The position numbers were made by a program, and so were the translations under genes. Source: Moorena sp. SIOASIH (GTDB taxonomy: Bacteria; Cyanobacteriota; Cyanobacteriia; Cyanobacteriales; Coleofasciculaceae). From it: a DNA stretch of 64,000 nt. Positions 8,472-23,400 of this stretch are shown piece after piece. Below the pieces are notes generated by a model that was not told the DNA's origin, searched no databases, and was given only the letters and a program-made list of their open reading frames with translations. The stretch lies in the NCBI RefSeq assembly GCF_010671925.1, contig NZ_JAAHIH010000006.1, forward strand, positions 558,001 to 622,000, given 5' to 3'. Position 1 is the stretch's first letter. The number at the start of each line of letters is the position of its first letter.

Positions 8472-11400
8472 TCAAGGATCGAGGGATTCCTCCTGAACCC
8501 ATTGTGATAAACGAGCAAGCAACTGTTCGCGGTTTTGTCCTTGGAGAATCGAGTAATGATCGGCTGGCATTAAATGCACCTCTAGATTATTGGGCAATGC
8601 TTGTTGCCAATTGGTTACTTCTGTGGTGACGACTTGGGAATCCCGCTCTCGGGCGAAGAAGGCGATCGCTCGGGTACTCTCAGACTGCAACGGTTCTGGA
8701 CAGGAATAATCCAATAAGGCAGTATGGTTGCCCTGAAAGACCCGGAATAAGCGTTCGAGGCGATCCCTATCCACATCGGGGGAGAGAATTTGCATATCCC
8801 GAGCTTGTTTCAAGGCGGCATCCAATAACTCTTGTTCCGAAGCCGTTGCAGCTTTGAGATGGGACAATAAGTCCCGGTCTGCAAACCCTTGACCCTTCAG
8901 GCCGCCTAAATCGGCCAATAGGGATCCCAGCAGATTGCTATCCATTGTACTATACTCTGTTGGAGTTTGGCGTACCTCTGTTGGAATTTGGCGTACCGTA
9001 GTGGGGGCCGTACTATCGATGAGGATCAAAGACTCGATTTCTTCCCCCCTAGCCTGCAATTGGCGAGCAATTTCAAAGGAAATCAGGCCCCCGAGAGACC
9101 ATCCTCCCAGCCGATAGGGGCCATGGGGTCGAACCCGTTGGATTTCCTCAATATAGGCTCGAGCCATCTCTTCAACCTGGGTTAGGGGAGGAGTATCCCC
9201 TTCCAAACCGAGGGACTCAAAGGCATAGAATGCACCATCAAGTGGCCAGTGACGAGCTAGAGGGGCATAGCAGAAACTGGTACCGCCAATGGGATGAATA
9301 AAGAAAGTGGGAATGCCGTGATCGCTCGGACGCAAGAGACTTAAAGGGGAAGAGGAAGAGGAAGGGTCAGTTTTCTTTGCTCGCTGGCGGAGCAACTGGA
9401 CGAGATTTTCAATGGTGGGATTTTCAAACAAAACATTGGGGGTTAAGTCGGCTCCTAAACGTTCGCGGACTTGGGAAATCATCTTGATGGCCAACAGAGA
9501 ATCCCCATTGAGAGCAAAGAAACTATCTTGGAGGCGAATATTTTCCACCCCGAGTACATCATGCCAAATTTCCAGTAGGGTTTGCTCTAAGACATCCGTT
9601 GCCGCAACTGTGGGTGTAATATCCAAACTGTCCGCTTTCATCAGTCCCAAAGCCACCTGCTTGTGTTTGAGGATGTGATCGGTACGGTTGTGACGGATTA
9701 ATTCAAGCAGGTCTTGGGTCGAAACAACAACTTGGGAAAAACCTCGTTCTAGCACTCGTAAGAATGCTTCAACCCCTTCACTGGCCTGCATCCCTTCCTC
9801 TAATTCTGGATAAAGCCCGGAAATGCCCAAAACATCCATGACGGTATGCTGCTTGGAGTCAAGGGGTTGAATTTCAGGTGCATCTGCTGAGAGGACGACG
9901 GTTCTTTGACGGAGGCGCACTTTATCCATCGCTTCCCTGTCCCGTTCTAAGGGCAAAAGCGGTGGGGAGAGCAGTCCTCGGGCAACTCCCAGTGCCGTCA
10001 CTGCTTCCTCATACAAGGTGTTGAAATGGGGAAATTCTAAGTCGAGTCGGATTCTTGCTAAGGTTAAGGATCGCTGGGATAAAAATTCTGCCGCCGTGAG
10101 GGTTGGTGCAGTCACATCAACGCCCAAAAGGAGAGAGCCGTAAGGGGCGAGGATTCCAGGGAGCAACTGTTCTTTGTCTTTGGGAAGCGATCGCAACAAG
10201 AGCAAGACATTGATGCCGCGACCGTCGGTTGTTTGCTCGCGGATGGCGGGGGCATGGGAGAGGGCCTCGGAGGGTAGAAATTGGACGTTGGCTAAATCTT
10301 CAGCCATTGTCCGCTCCCCATTCTCATGCAGCACAAAAATCCGTCCGCCCCGTTGTGCTGCCAGTTCGTTAGCAACACCTAAGACAGCTCGACCCCAACC
10401 GCAATCAACTCCCCAAACCAGTAAATTTTGACCGGGATGCCATGAGGTTAAGTAGTTGAGGGTATAAACTGCGAGTAGATAATCGGGTAAATAGGCGGTG
10501 GCGATCTCGCAATCGAGTTGGCAATGAAGGGGAAACAGGACAGGTTCTAGGAAGGGAGCAACCATTGAAGCCGACGGTTCCGGTTGGGGGATAAAGGCGA
10601 CCACTGCATCCCCGCAGCAAATTTCGTTTTGGTTTGCCGTCGCCGTACCGACGAGGGTGATCGCGGCAAATGCTTTTTCTGTCCCAGTGGGGTAGTAGGC
10701 TCGGGCTCGAACCTGAAGGGGTAATGTTACTTCTGGGGAGGTGGATTCCTCAACGCTAACAGGTTGCAAGCGATATTCCCTAATGTTAGCAAGTTCCGTC
10801 CCAGTCTCATCGAACAGGGTAAAGTCATAGGACAAATCCGGTTCTCCCGAGGTGGTATTGCTACGGAAGCGAGCATGGCAGTAAAATTTGGCCGGGAGCG
10901 ATCTCCAAACCCGCACGCTGCCATAGCGGTATGGCAGATAGAGGGGCCCGTCCCCAAGGGCAAATCCAGTGGCTAAATCCAGTAGAGCCGGATGGAGCTT
11001 ATATTCTGCTAGATCCCCACGGAAAGATTCTGGCAGGTCAAATTCCCCTAGGGCTTCCCCTTCTCCCGAACTGACTGATTGAAGCGATTGTTGCCAGCGA
11101 TCGCCTAAGACAACAGGCCCAGTTTTGAGGTCCACTTCAAGGGTTTGAGTACAAGTATCACGTAGGGGGGCAATGGATATCGCCCCTGGTTCTCCTAATA
11201 AAGGACGAGCTCGACCAACGGCGTGTTTTTTCCACTGGGATTGACCCTCATTGAAAATCAGGCTTTCAATAGCAAAAGTCAAAACCTCTCCTTGCTCTTG
11301 CGGACGGGTTAAAATCGTGCGGACAAAAGTTTCCCCGCCAGCCGCAACCGTCAGCAACTCGAAGAAATACACGTCATATAATTCCAGTTGCGGCCAATTG

Positions 11401-14400
11401 CCATAATGTTCGCAAGCAGAGCGAGCCATTTCCAATAATGCGGTACCTGGTAAAGTAGCAACGTCGTGCAGGCGATGTTCTCCCACCACCCAATCTTTAT
11501 CGGGAGTGAAACAACTGGCATAAATGGACTGGCCAGTTTCTGTATCAAAGCAGTAGTCAAATAAAGGCAGATCTACCCAACGAGTAGCAGTCTTGTTAAT
11601 GGCTTTTTTCATCACCATTTGCATGGCAGCCCCTGTAGTGCGCCACATCCCCCAGTTGATAGCAAGAGAAGGAAGCCCTTCGGCGGTTTTTTGTGTCGCC
11701 CAAGCATCTAAAAAGGCATTAGCGGCACAGTAATCAGATTGAGCGTAGAGACCGACTACAGAAGCTAAAGAGGAGCAATGAACAACAAAATCAGGAGGAT
11801 GATCAGCCAGGAGGCGATCCAAAATGTAAGCCCCCTCAATTTTCGGTGCCATGACCGCTTTGGCACTCTCCGGGGTTTTGAACTGCATCATCCCATCTTG
11901 CAGGATAAAGGCAGCGTGGATAATCCCATTGATGGGGCCGTAGCGCTCTTGGATATCTTGAATCACCTCCTGCATCCGGGCTTCATCGGTGATATCGGCT
12001 TGATAAACCTTCACCTCGGCTCCCGCCTCTCGCCAAGTCTGCAATCGGCGAATACGATTTTTCAACAGTTCGTCTGGACTGAGTTCTGCCAACCAATGGG
12101 TGCTGCGATCGCTGGCAGCTTGTTTTTGTCCGAGGACGAGGCCGATATCTGTAGTCTCTCGCCTTTGGGTATCCCGGGGATAACTTTGAATGCCCTGCAA
12201 ACCTTGACGAGAATATGCCATTTCCCAGTCTTCTAGAGACAGGAGGGGGGAACCGGTTCCGAGATCGCGCTGATCTTGAAAATACCACCACCCTTCTGCT
12301 AGTCCCCAAACGAGATCGATCCAAGGTTCCGATCGGGGGGATTCAATTAAAGCGAGTATTCCTTTCGGGGCCAGTAAATTCTGGAGATGAAATAATGTTT
12401 CATCAATGCGGGGTGTGGCGTGGACGACGTTTAAACCCAGGATCAGATCGAAGGATTCATAGTTAAAGCCTTGTTCCCGTCCGTCCCGAGAAATGTCGAG
12501 GACGGCAAATTTCATAAACTCAAACCCCTTTTGGCGGGCATGTTCTTGGGCTTCCAGGACAAAATTGTTGCCAATATCTGTAAAGTGATACTCTATATTT
12601 TGCCCTTGACAGTGAGGGACGAGTTCCCAAGTGAGCAAACCATTGCCCGCGCCAATTTCAAGAATGCGGAAGGTGCGTCCGGGGGCGGTGGGTTGCAGCC
12701 TGGGCAGGAGTTGGGGGATTAACTGTCGATAAATCCGCTCAAAGCTGTATTCTTCTGTGTCTGCCATACATTGACGGAGAAAATCACCCCGTCCTTCTGG
12801 ATATATAACACCGATGGCAGGAATATCTCCTGCTAAGGCAGGCCCGTAATGCTCATAACAATGGTGCAAGAGTCGGAATTGACCACGAAATTCAGGAAAT
12901 TTCTGACTGAGTTGCTCTTTGATAACATCCGGTGTCGGTAGGGATTCGGCCTCGGCCAGTTGGGGGCAATCGCCTTGGAAGGATAATAATTCCTGCTGGC
13001 TCAACAAGCGGAGCATAAACTCAAAAAAGCGCTGAAATTGGGGTTGTATCCGTAAAATTTGCCGCCATTCTTCTCGACTGGCGGGATTGCGATCGCCCTG
13101 CCATGCTTGTTTGAGGTAGTGATAGGCACAAGAAAGGGACATTTGCATTAAGCCATCATAGATATCGCAACGTTCTCGGATGCCTTGAATGCCGGAACTG
13201 CGGTAAAATTCTGCCTCTTCCTCGGTTAGGGAGTGTTTCCAGTCCGCGAGATTCCCCCGAATGCGATCACTCAGGTATGCTTCCCAGTCTTTTTGCTCTG
13301 GGAAAAACGAACGTCCAGTCAGAGCTACTTTGGCCCCATAGTCTCCGATGAGGTGTCGAGCAATATGAAGGCCGACACCCCCCAAACCGCCAGTAATCAA
13401 ATAGACCCCTTTAGGTTTAACAGGAATGCCAGGGGTATCGAGGGGATTAACCCCTTGGGGAACGAATTGCCGCACCCAACGACGATCGCTGCGATAGGCA
13501 ACAACCCGATCTTCTGGATGCCAGCGTCCCATTTCTGCGAAGAGGAAGTCTAGGGGCAGGACATCTGTTGCCCAATCAAGGTTTTGACAGCGAATATTAG
13601 GATATTCCACCGGGATGACTAGGCCGGGTCCCAGGAGGGCGGCTTTTTCCGGACAGAGGAATTCTCCCTGTTCCACGATATGTTGGTAGTTAGTAGGGAT
13701 GGTCAGGGCAAATTGCCGTTCTAGAGGCAGCCGTCCCAAAGCTTGGACTAAAAACAATAAGTCTTGGTAGTATTCGTCGGCACGATGATGATACTCAAGG
13801 CTCGGAGTAAATCCCCGCAGATAGACAATGTGGGTAGGAGGGGAAGATGTTTCCCCGAGCAAGCGATCGAAGTCTTCTCCGACACTGGGGCGAAAACGAA
13901 AAGTTCGTGAGTCTAGCTGTTCAAATTCTTCCCCAGCTAGCAGGATGAGGCAAACCCCCCCCGAACTGCCGTAACGATCGGCGATGGTAGCCGCGATCGC
14001 GCGACTGAATTCCGTGTCATTCGCCCAGAGCCAACAGTTGCCCAAAGGCAATACTTCTCCTTCGGATAAAGGCCGGGACTCCCAACGAGGAACATAGAAC
14101 CAATCTGCAATATCCGGTTTTTTAGCGAGAGGAACTAGGGTTTCCAGGGGAGAATCCGGTGTAGAAGGTTCATGAGAGGAAGATTTAGAAGAGTCGAGCG
14201 GGGAACGAGGAAGGAAGAGGTGAGAACGACGCTCGAAAGGATAGGTAGGGAGGGACATGCGGCGACAAGGCTGCTCGTGTCCGAAAGCCTTCCAATCGAT
14301 AGCAACCCCCAACTGCCACAAGCTCCCCAGAGTTTGCAACAGCTTTTGTAAATCGTTTGCAGTTTCCCGGGGGTGTCTTAAAGTAGTTAACAATCGTGCC

Positions 14401-17400
14401 AATTCTTGGGAGTTGCGCGAGGACAATTGACGGGCGGCAAGAGTAGAAAGTACGTTCCCGGGTCCTACCTCTAAAAGAATGCGATCGCGATCGCTCAATA
14501 ATTTGCTCACTCCATCGGCATAGCGCACGGGCTCCCGCAGATGGCGCAGCCAATAGTCCGGCAAGCAAACCGTTTCGGGGTCTGCCCAATCTCCAGTAAT
14601 ATTAGAGATAAATGGGAGGTGGGGTCGATTAAATCTGATTTGGTTCAGACGATTTCGAAATTCGGGCAAACACCCCTCCATCATCGGAGAATGAAAAGCA
14701 TGGGAGGTCTGCAAAATACGACAGATGCGTCCTTGGCTTTCCCACTGTTGTTGCAGTTGGTCGATAGCTTCGCAAGTGCCGGAGAGGACAGTGACATTGG
14801 GAGCATTTAAAGCCGCAATCGCGACTAATCTTTGATACTGTCCTTGTTGCAGGAACTCCCGGGCCTCCTCTTCCGTTGCGTCCAGGGAAAGCATTGCCCC
14901 AGGAGGCATTTTTGCCATCAGTTCCCCTCGGGCCACGGTCAATTCCAAAGCATCGGGCAAGTCAAAAACCCCAGCCAAGTGAGCCGCGACAATCTCACCA
15001 ATACTGTGACCCAAGAAAGCCGCCGGGCGAATGCCCCAAGCCTCCAGCAATTGGTTGAGGGCGTATTCGAACGCGAAGAGGGCTGGTTGAGCGAAACGGG
15101 TTTGCCTCAATTGCCCTGCTGGGTTGCCCGAGGAGGAAGAATCTATCTTGTCGGGATAGAGCAAAGCCAATAAATCCCAGTCAAACTGCGATCGCACCAA
15201 GTCCCGACATTTCTCTAGAGCCGTGCGAAACACAGGTTCATTTTCATATAAATCCCAGCCCATGCCCATATATTGACTGCCCTGGCCGGGGAACAAAAAG
15301 GCAAGGGATGGAGAGCGATCGCTCTCGACTTCTACAGCTTTGGCTTCCTGCCAAGCAGCCAATTCGGCAGCAGTTTTGCAGACGAGAAAGCTACGGTGAG
15401 CAAACTCCCCTCGACCCACTTGCAGCGTCAAAGCCGCATCGGCGAGAGAAGATTCTGGATGTTGCTGGAGATAAGTCACCACGTTTTGGCAAGTTTGCCT
15501 TAATGCTTCGGGAGTTCGAGCGGAAAAAGGCAGCAACTGATAAGGACGGATAAAAGTAGCGTCAACAGGGCGGGAGGGAGCTTCTTCGACGATGAGATGA
15601 GCATTTGTTCCCCCAATCCCAAAAGAACTCACTCCGGCACGGCGTGGGCGATCACCTCGCCGCCAGGGACCGAGTCGGCTCTGAACAAAGAAGGGACTGT
15701 TAGCAAAATCAATCTTGGGGTTGGGGTCCTGAAAATGCAAACTGGGAGGAATCTCTGCGTGTTTGAGGGCCAATAAGGTCTTGATCAATCCCGCCGCCCC
15801 GGCTGCTGCGTCGAGATGACCGATATTGGTTTTCACTGCACCCAAGGCGCAAAAATGTTTCCGTTGGGTTTGTTGTCGAAAGGCTGCTGTTAAGGCTGTA
15901 ATCTCAATGGGGTCTCCTAATGGGGTTCCGGTACCGTGAGTTTCAATATAGGTGATATCTTCAACATTCCCTCCCGCCATTGCTTGGGCCGCTGCAATAG
16001 CCGCAGTTTGTCCCGTCACTCCTGGGGCGGTATAGCCCATTTTGTCTTGACCATCGTTATTGAGGCCGAATCCTCGGATGACTCCATAAATGTGATCGCC
16101 CTCTGCTAATGCCTCTGATAGGCGCTTTAGAACGACAATGGCACAACCATCTCCCATGACTGTTCCTTGGGCTTGGCGATCGAAGGCTCGACAAGCTCCA
16201 TCCGGGGAAAGAACTCCTCCGGGTTGGTACTGAGAACCGTGGGGAATGCGGATGGAACAACCGCCAGCAACCATGAGGTCTCCTTGACCAGCTAAGAGCG
16301 CTTGAGATGCGAGGATGACGGAGACCAACGAGGTAGAACAGGCAGTTTGCACCGCAATTGCAGGTCCTCGGAAGTTGAGTTTATAAGCAGTCTTGGTCAC
16401 CATAAAGTCCCGGTAATTGCCAAAGAAAACTTGGGTTTCTCGGGCTGTTGCGGGAACGTCTTCCGCATGACCAAGAATGTAATGAAGGTAGGTGGTATCT
16501 CCGGTGCCGCCGTAGATACCAATGCTACCTGGATAGCGGTGAGGATCGTAGCCAGCATCTTCGAGGGCCGTGTAGACACATTCGAGGAAAATCCGATGCT
16601 GGGGATCCATAAATTCCGCTTCCCGGGGGCTATAGCCAAAAAAGTCGGCATCGAATTCAAAGGCCGACTTCAGCCGCCCTCGGGTCTTGAGATAATCGGG
16701 ATGGCTCAGGGATGACTCAGGCACGCCAAATTGTCGCAGTTCTTCATTGCTGAAAGAAACAATGCTCTCAACGCCATTTTTCAGGTTTTCCCAGAAGGAA
16801 TCAATATCTTCTGCCCCGGGGAAACGACCGGCCATACCGACAATCGCAATAGCCTCGTCTGTTTGCGAGGGGGACTCGCTTCCTCGGAGAGGGACGGACT
16901 TGGAAGACTCTCCCCCCTGGCCATTCTTTCCCGCAGCCAAATAGGTTGCCATTTTGTGAATGGTGGGATGTTGGAACATTTCTACGGGAGTCACATCCCA
17001 TTTGAGGGCTTTGCTGAGGCGATCGCAGACCTGAATGACTAAGAGGGAGTGACCCCCTACTTCAAAAAAGTTGTCGTCAATCCCAAAACGATCCTGTTGG
17101 AGGATTTCTCGCCAGATGGCGCTAATGCGTTGTTCCAGTTCGTTTCCGGGCAAGAATGATGGGGTGGGGGCTGAGAGTGGGGTTTGAGGAAGGTGTTTGG
17201 TAAGAGACTGGCGATCGATCTTGCCACGATCGTTGAGGGGAAAAGACCGAAGAAAGACCCATTCTGTCGGAATCATATAAGAAGGGAGAGACTGTTCCAA
17301 ATACTGGCGCAAAGTTTTCCGCAGTTCTGTGGTTCGCTGTTTCCAACCCGGAGTGTTGCCCCATACTTCTTGGGAAGAAGCATCTGCCATCGGTTCGGGA

Positions 17401-20400
17401 AAAGCGATCGGGACATAAGCACAATCCCTGCGGATAAAACAAACATCCAGAGTGGTTGCCCAGTTGGAGTTGCCACAGGAGAGTTCTACTCGATAGCCCG
17501 CATTTTCTCCCAGTTCGATTAAATCTTCTGGATCGATCCCTCCTGCTACTTTGGCTCTCTCTCGCAATTGTCCTACAGAAAGAGAGTGATCGCCGCTTTC
17601 CAACATCCTTTGCAAAGTTTCCTCTCCCATCAGTCTGGCGTTGGGGATGCGACAATAGGCAATGCGTTCCGGTCGTTCCTGTTCGAGACGATGGCGCACT
17701 GCTTCGATCCCAACTTTCCCAACTTGGGCATTCCAATCCAGCCAGTCTAGGGGAATGGGTCGGACTCCATCTAAATAGAGAAAGACATCATAGCGAAATC
17801 GGTTTAATTCGTTGTGAATTCGACCCCGTTGGGGTTCGATCCGCACTGAGCTAATGCGAGGAAAGCGCTGTTGCAGGTGAAAAAAGAAGGCGGGATCGAT
17901 GGCTAATTCTGGCTCTTCTTCTAAGGCTCGACGGGCGCGATCCGCCAACTCCCTGATGGAGAGATGTTCCGGGGCACGGGCCGTTTGCACTGAGAGATGA
18001 AACAGGGGCAGCAGGGGCAAACTCCGCAGATCCCCGAGAAAGAAGCAACCGCCCTTCTCCATGCGGCTGAATGCCTCTTGCAAGACCTCCTCTAAGTAGG
18101 CCAGACTGGGGAAGTACTGTACAGTCGAGTTGAGAATGCCGAAATCGAAAGATGCAATCTTGCCAAATTCGTGAGCTGGTTGTTGCAATAACTCCACCTC
18201 ACCATAATCTCCCGAAATCTCAATTTCCTGTTGGAGGCGGGAAAGGGCAGAACGAGAAATATCGGTGCCGATGTAGTGTTTCGCATCCCGAGCCAAGCGC
18301 AGCAGGAGCAAACCGGTCCCACATCCCAATTCCACGATGCGACGGGGATGATGTGCGGCAATGCGATCGACTCGGTTCTGCACCCAAACTGCCATCTCTT
18401 CATCGGCAATCCGCTCTCCGGTATAACTGTTCATCCACCCCGCCGTGTTAAATTTTCCATCTCGGGCTTGGTCGATATCTCGGTAGATGAGTTCGTCAAA
18501 GGTGCGAGACCATTGTTCCACTTGCTCGCGATTGCCCGAGGATCTCTCTGGGCTAGCTTCTTGAGGAACAATATAACTCACCAGTCGTTTTTCTCCTCCA
18601 ATGGGAGCGGTTAAAACCACCGTTTCCGCCACAGCAGGATGATTCGATAAAACTCGTTCGATTTCCTTCGGTTCGATCCGAAATCCTCGGATTTTGATCA
18701 TATCATCCCCGCGACCGATAAATTCAACGGTGCCGTCGGGACCCATCCGCACTAAATCTCCCGTCCGGTACATCTTGGCCTCGGGCAAGGTCGAAAAGCG
18801 ATCCCGACGGAAGCGATCGCTCGTCAGCTCGGGACGGCCCCAATAATCCCGAGCTAAGCCATCTCCTGCTACATACAGTTCTCCCACGGCACCTAAAGGA
18901 ACCAAGGCTAAAGCCTCATCCAAAATATAAAGCTGAGTCCCATTAATAGCTTTGCCAATTGGAACTTTCTCCTGATACTCCTCGGGATACTGCATCACAT
19001 GACAGCAGGTAAAAGTAGTATTCTCGGTGGGTCCGTAGCCATTAATCACGACCCCTTCGGGGTTTTGCTTGAGAGCGCGATTGACAGCGGCGGGTTGGAG
19101 AACATCCCCCCCCGCCAGCAGTTGGCGCAGGTGGCGCAGGTCTTCAGGTCGCTCTTTCATAAAGAGATGAAAGAGTCCGGCGGTGAACCAAGCGGTGGTC
19201 ACTTTTTGTTCTCGAATCCACCGCCCCAGTTCTGCTAAGGAGGGCTGTCCTGGGGGTGCGAGGATGAGGGTCGCCCCATTCAGCAATGTTCCCCAAATCT
19301 CCAAGGTGGAGGCATCAAAGGCTAAAGGGGCAAAACCGAGCATTCGTTCTGAGGGATCGAGGCGAAGGTAGTTGGGTTCTATGGCCAAACGGACTACTCC
19401 CCGATGGGGAATGCTGACTCCTTTGGGCTGGCCAGTAGACCCGGAGGTAAAAGCCACATAACACAGTTCCTCCGGGGTGCTAGCAATATCTATATTTTCA
19501 CGGCTTTGCTCTAGGGCGGCTCGGGAGAATTCTGGATCATCAAGGACGAGAATCTCATACCCATCCAAGGCGATCTCTTCTCGGGTTTGAGTGGTGGTTA
19601 AAATCACGCTCGCTCCTACGGTTTCCAGAATAAAAGCATTGCGCTCTTTGGGATTAGCAGGATCGAGGGCTACATAGAAGCTACCGGTTTTGAGAATGGC
19701 CAGTAAAGCGATAATCAGGTCGGCTTGGCGGGGAATGCAAATGGCTATGGCTTGTCCTGGTTGAATGCCGCAATCGCGCAATGCCCAAGCCCAGCGATTT
19801 GCTCGTTCGTTCAAGTCCTGATAGGAGAGTGTTTCCCCCCCATTGTCAATGACAGCGATTTTATCGGGATATTGCCCCACTCGCTCTTCAAAGAGTTTAT
19901 GCACCGATGTGGTCACCGAGACCCGAGGTCCGCGACCCAAGCGTAAAATCTCAGTTTTCTCGCTATCCTCCAGCAGAGGAATACCGACAACAGGGCGTTC
20001 GACATCTTGAACGATTGCTTCGAGAATACGATGATAATGGCGCAGCAATCGTTGAATAGTCTCTGGGTCGAACAAGTCGGGATTGTAGATAATTTCGCTG
20101 CTGATGCCTCCATCAACTCGCCAAAGATGAAATTCGAGGTCGAACCGGGTCGTAAATGCTTCAAAGCAGGTTGGCGCTGGTGGCAAGTTGAGGAGTTGCA
20201 ACGGGGCGGTCGGTGCGTTTTGCAGGGCGAACACTGTTTGCACGAGGGGGTTGCAAATACTGCTGCGATCGGGCTGCAATACTTCTACGAGGCGATCGAA
20301 GGGCAAATCCTGATACTGGTAAGCCTCAAGAGTCATCTGTCGCACCTGTTGTAGCAAATCCCGGCAGGATAAGTCTCCCGAAATTTTGCAGCGCAGGACT

Positions 20401-23400
20401 AAGGTATTGACAAAAAAGCCAATCATGCCTTCAATTTCTTGGGCGTTGCGATTGGCAATGGGGGAGGCGATGGCAATATCTTCTTGGTTGCAATAGCGAT
20501 AGAGGAGAATGTAATAGCTAGCTAAAAGCCCCATGAAGAGGGTGATATTCTCCTGCCGACATAAGGCTTCGAGCTTTGTGGTTAACTCTGGGGAAATAGG
20601 CAATTTCTCGCAGCGACCGCGAAACCCGGGAGGGAAGGCACGAGGGCGATCGAAGGGCAAGCCCAAGGGGGGTAAATCTGCCAGTTGCTCCAGCCAATAG
20701 GGAAGCTGCTGGGCCTCAAGGAAATCTGACATCCATTGTTTCTGGGCAATGGCAAAATCCGGATATTGAATTGGGAGGGGAGGGAAAGTGGGGGGGCGAT
20801 CGCCACAACGAGCCCCATAAGCCAGACTCAATTCCTCCAGAAATACCCCCAAGGACCAACCATCAAAAACAATGTGGTGAATACTGAGGATCAATGCCCG
20901 CGTCCCTGATAAACCATCCAACAACAAAAAGCGGGCGAGGCAATCTTCCCTTAAGTTTACTTTACGCAATGCCTCTGCTTCGAGGAGGGTGCGGGTGAAG
21001 CTGAAAAATTCTTCTCCGGGGGGAAGGGAGAGTTCCTCTAAGAAAACCGGGCGATGGGTTTCGATGACTTGGAAGGGTTCTCCTCCTTTGGCATCAAACC
21101 GCGCCCGCAGGATTTCGTGACGCTGCACCAGGTCATTGAGGGCGGCTTTCAAGGCGGCAATATTTAAGTCTCCCTGGAGATAGAAATGAGCTACAACATT
21201 ATAGGCAGAACTCTCTGGATTGAGGGCATCCAAAAACCAAAGCCGTTGTTGAGCATAGGATAGGGGTAAAGCATCCCCTGCCTGGCGGCGGGCAGGACGC
21301 AATTGCCAGATCGATCGCGATTTCCCTTGGCGTTGTTCGATGAAATGTGCCAGTTCGCCGATGGTTTGAGCTTCAAAGATATCGGGCAAGGACATTTCAA
21401 TCTCGAAGGCATCGCACAATCGTGACAGCAGGCGGGTGGCGTGGAGGGAATGTCCCCCCAGGGCAAAAAAGTCTTCTTGGATGCCCACCTGCTCCAATTC
21501 CAGAATATCCTCCCAAATGTGACAAATCTGTTCTTCAATGGCATTACGGGGGGCTGTCAGTTCTCTTTCCCGTTCCGGTTCTGGTAAGGCTTTGCGATCG
21601 ATCTTGCCATTGGCATTTAAGGGAAAAGCCTCAAGAATCGTTAGGGTAGCGGGCAGCATTTGTCGGGGTAACCGGGGGGCTAAGGAGTCTCGGATCTGGC
21701 GGCGGAGGGCTTCAGGGGGGAGATTGCCTTTGGCGGTGAGATAGGCTGCCAGGTGGGGATTTCCCTTGCTACCGCGCAGAACCACAATCGCTTTTTCAAC
21801 TTCGGCAACACTCTCTTCAATGGCGGTTTCAATTTCCCCGGTCTCCACCCGCAATCCCCGAATTTGCACCTGATAATCCCGCCGACCAATAAAATCAATC
21901 TCTCCGTTGGGGAAATACCGAGCCAAATCTCCAGTACGATAGAGCCGCGCTGGGGACTCCGTAAAGGGATTGGACACAAATCGCTCTTGGGTCAGGTCGG
22001 GACGGTTTAAATAGCTTCGGGCGATATTTTTGCCCCCCAGATAAAGTTCTCCGGCCACGCCGATGGGGAGGGGACGTTGCTGGCGATCGAGAATGTAGGT
22101 TTGAACGTTGGCTATGGGACAGCCAATGGAGGGCAATCCTTGGGCTTCTTCCCCTCGGGGGGCAACTTGACCAAAGGTGGAATACACTGTATTTTCCGTC
22201 GGACCGTAACCGTTGAAAAGGGTAAAGGGCAGATCCCGAGGGGGTCGCAGTTTCAAGCGATCGCCTCCAGTAGTCATCAGGCGCAAGTCTGAATGGGGAG
22301 GCCATGTCAATTTTAGCAGTTCTTCGGCTAAGGGGGTGACTAAAAAGGTAATGGTGGTAATTTGGCGCTCTATCACCCAATCCCGGAATTCTTCAGCCGG
22401 GGCGGGAATCTCAAAGTCCGGCAGGCAAATGGTTCCCCCCACTGCTAGATAAGTCCATACTTCCATAATTGTGGCATCAAATCCCAACCCTGCCACTTGC
22501 GTGCCGCGATCCCTTGGGGTCAGTTCCAGTTGGCGACAAAACCAAGAGACAAAATTGTGTAGGGAACCGTGGGTCAGAACCACGCCTTTTGGCTGTCCTG
22601 TCGAACCTGAAGTATAGATGATACAGGCGGGCTTTTCCTCTGAGGTGGAATAATCCTTCTCCAATGAAGAAGATTCGTCTGTTGGGACTAAGTCTTCATC
22701 CTCCCAAACCACAACCCTTTCCGGGGCAAGGAAAGTCACTCCGACACCGTTCCCTTGACTCACCAACAGTTGAGCGCGGGAATCTTCTAAAATAAAGCGC
22801 AACCGTTCTGGGGGAATCGCTGCATCGACAGGTAAATAGACTCCTCCTACTTTCCAAATCCCCAATAGTGTGGCAATCCACTCGGGAGATCGCGGCAAAT
22901 GTACAACCACTATCTCTCCCGGTTGCAGTCCTTTCCCTCGCAACACATCTGCCATCCGGGCTGCCAAATGATTCAATTGGGCATAAGATAAGGAGCGCTC
23001 TCCTTGTTCGATGGCAATTTTCTTGGGGGCAAGGGTAACTCTTTGTGCAAATGAGGCGAGAATACTGCCATTCCAAGGAAACTCAACCGTCCTCTGATTC
23101 CAATCTACAACCAAGCGTTTATAGTCTTTGGAACGCAACACTTGTATAGGTTTTAGGGTTTGGTTGGCATCGGCAATTAACTGTTCTACCAACCATTGAT
23201 AACTGTCGAGAAAAGCGGTAATCGAAGCTCCATCGAAGCGGGACTCGTCGTAAATAGCCTGTACCAGCAGCTCTTCATCTTTGATAATTGCCAGAGTCAA
23301 AGCATAGTTAGAACGTTCGTGAATCTCAAACTCTCGGAAAAACAGACCTTCCACCCGAGAATTCAAATGGCGATCTAGAGATTCTTCATCAAACACCAAA

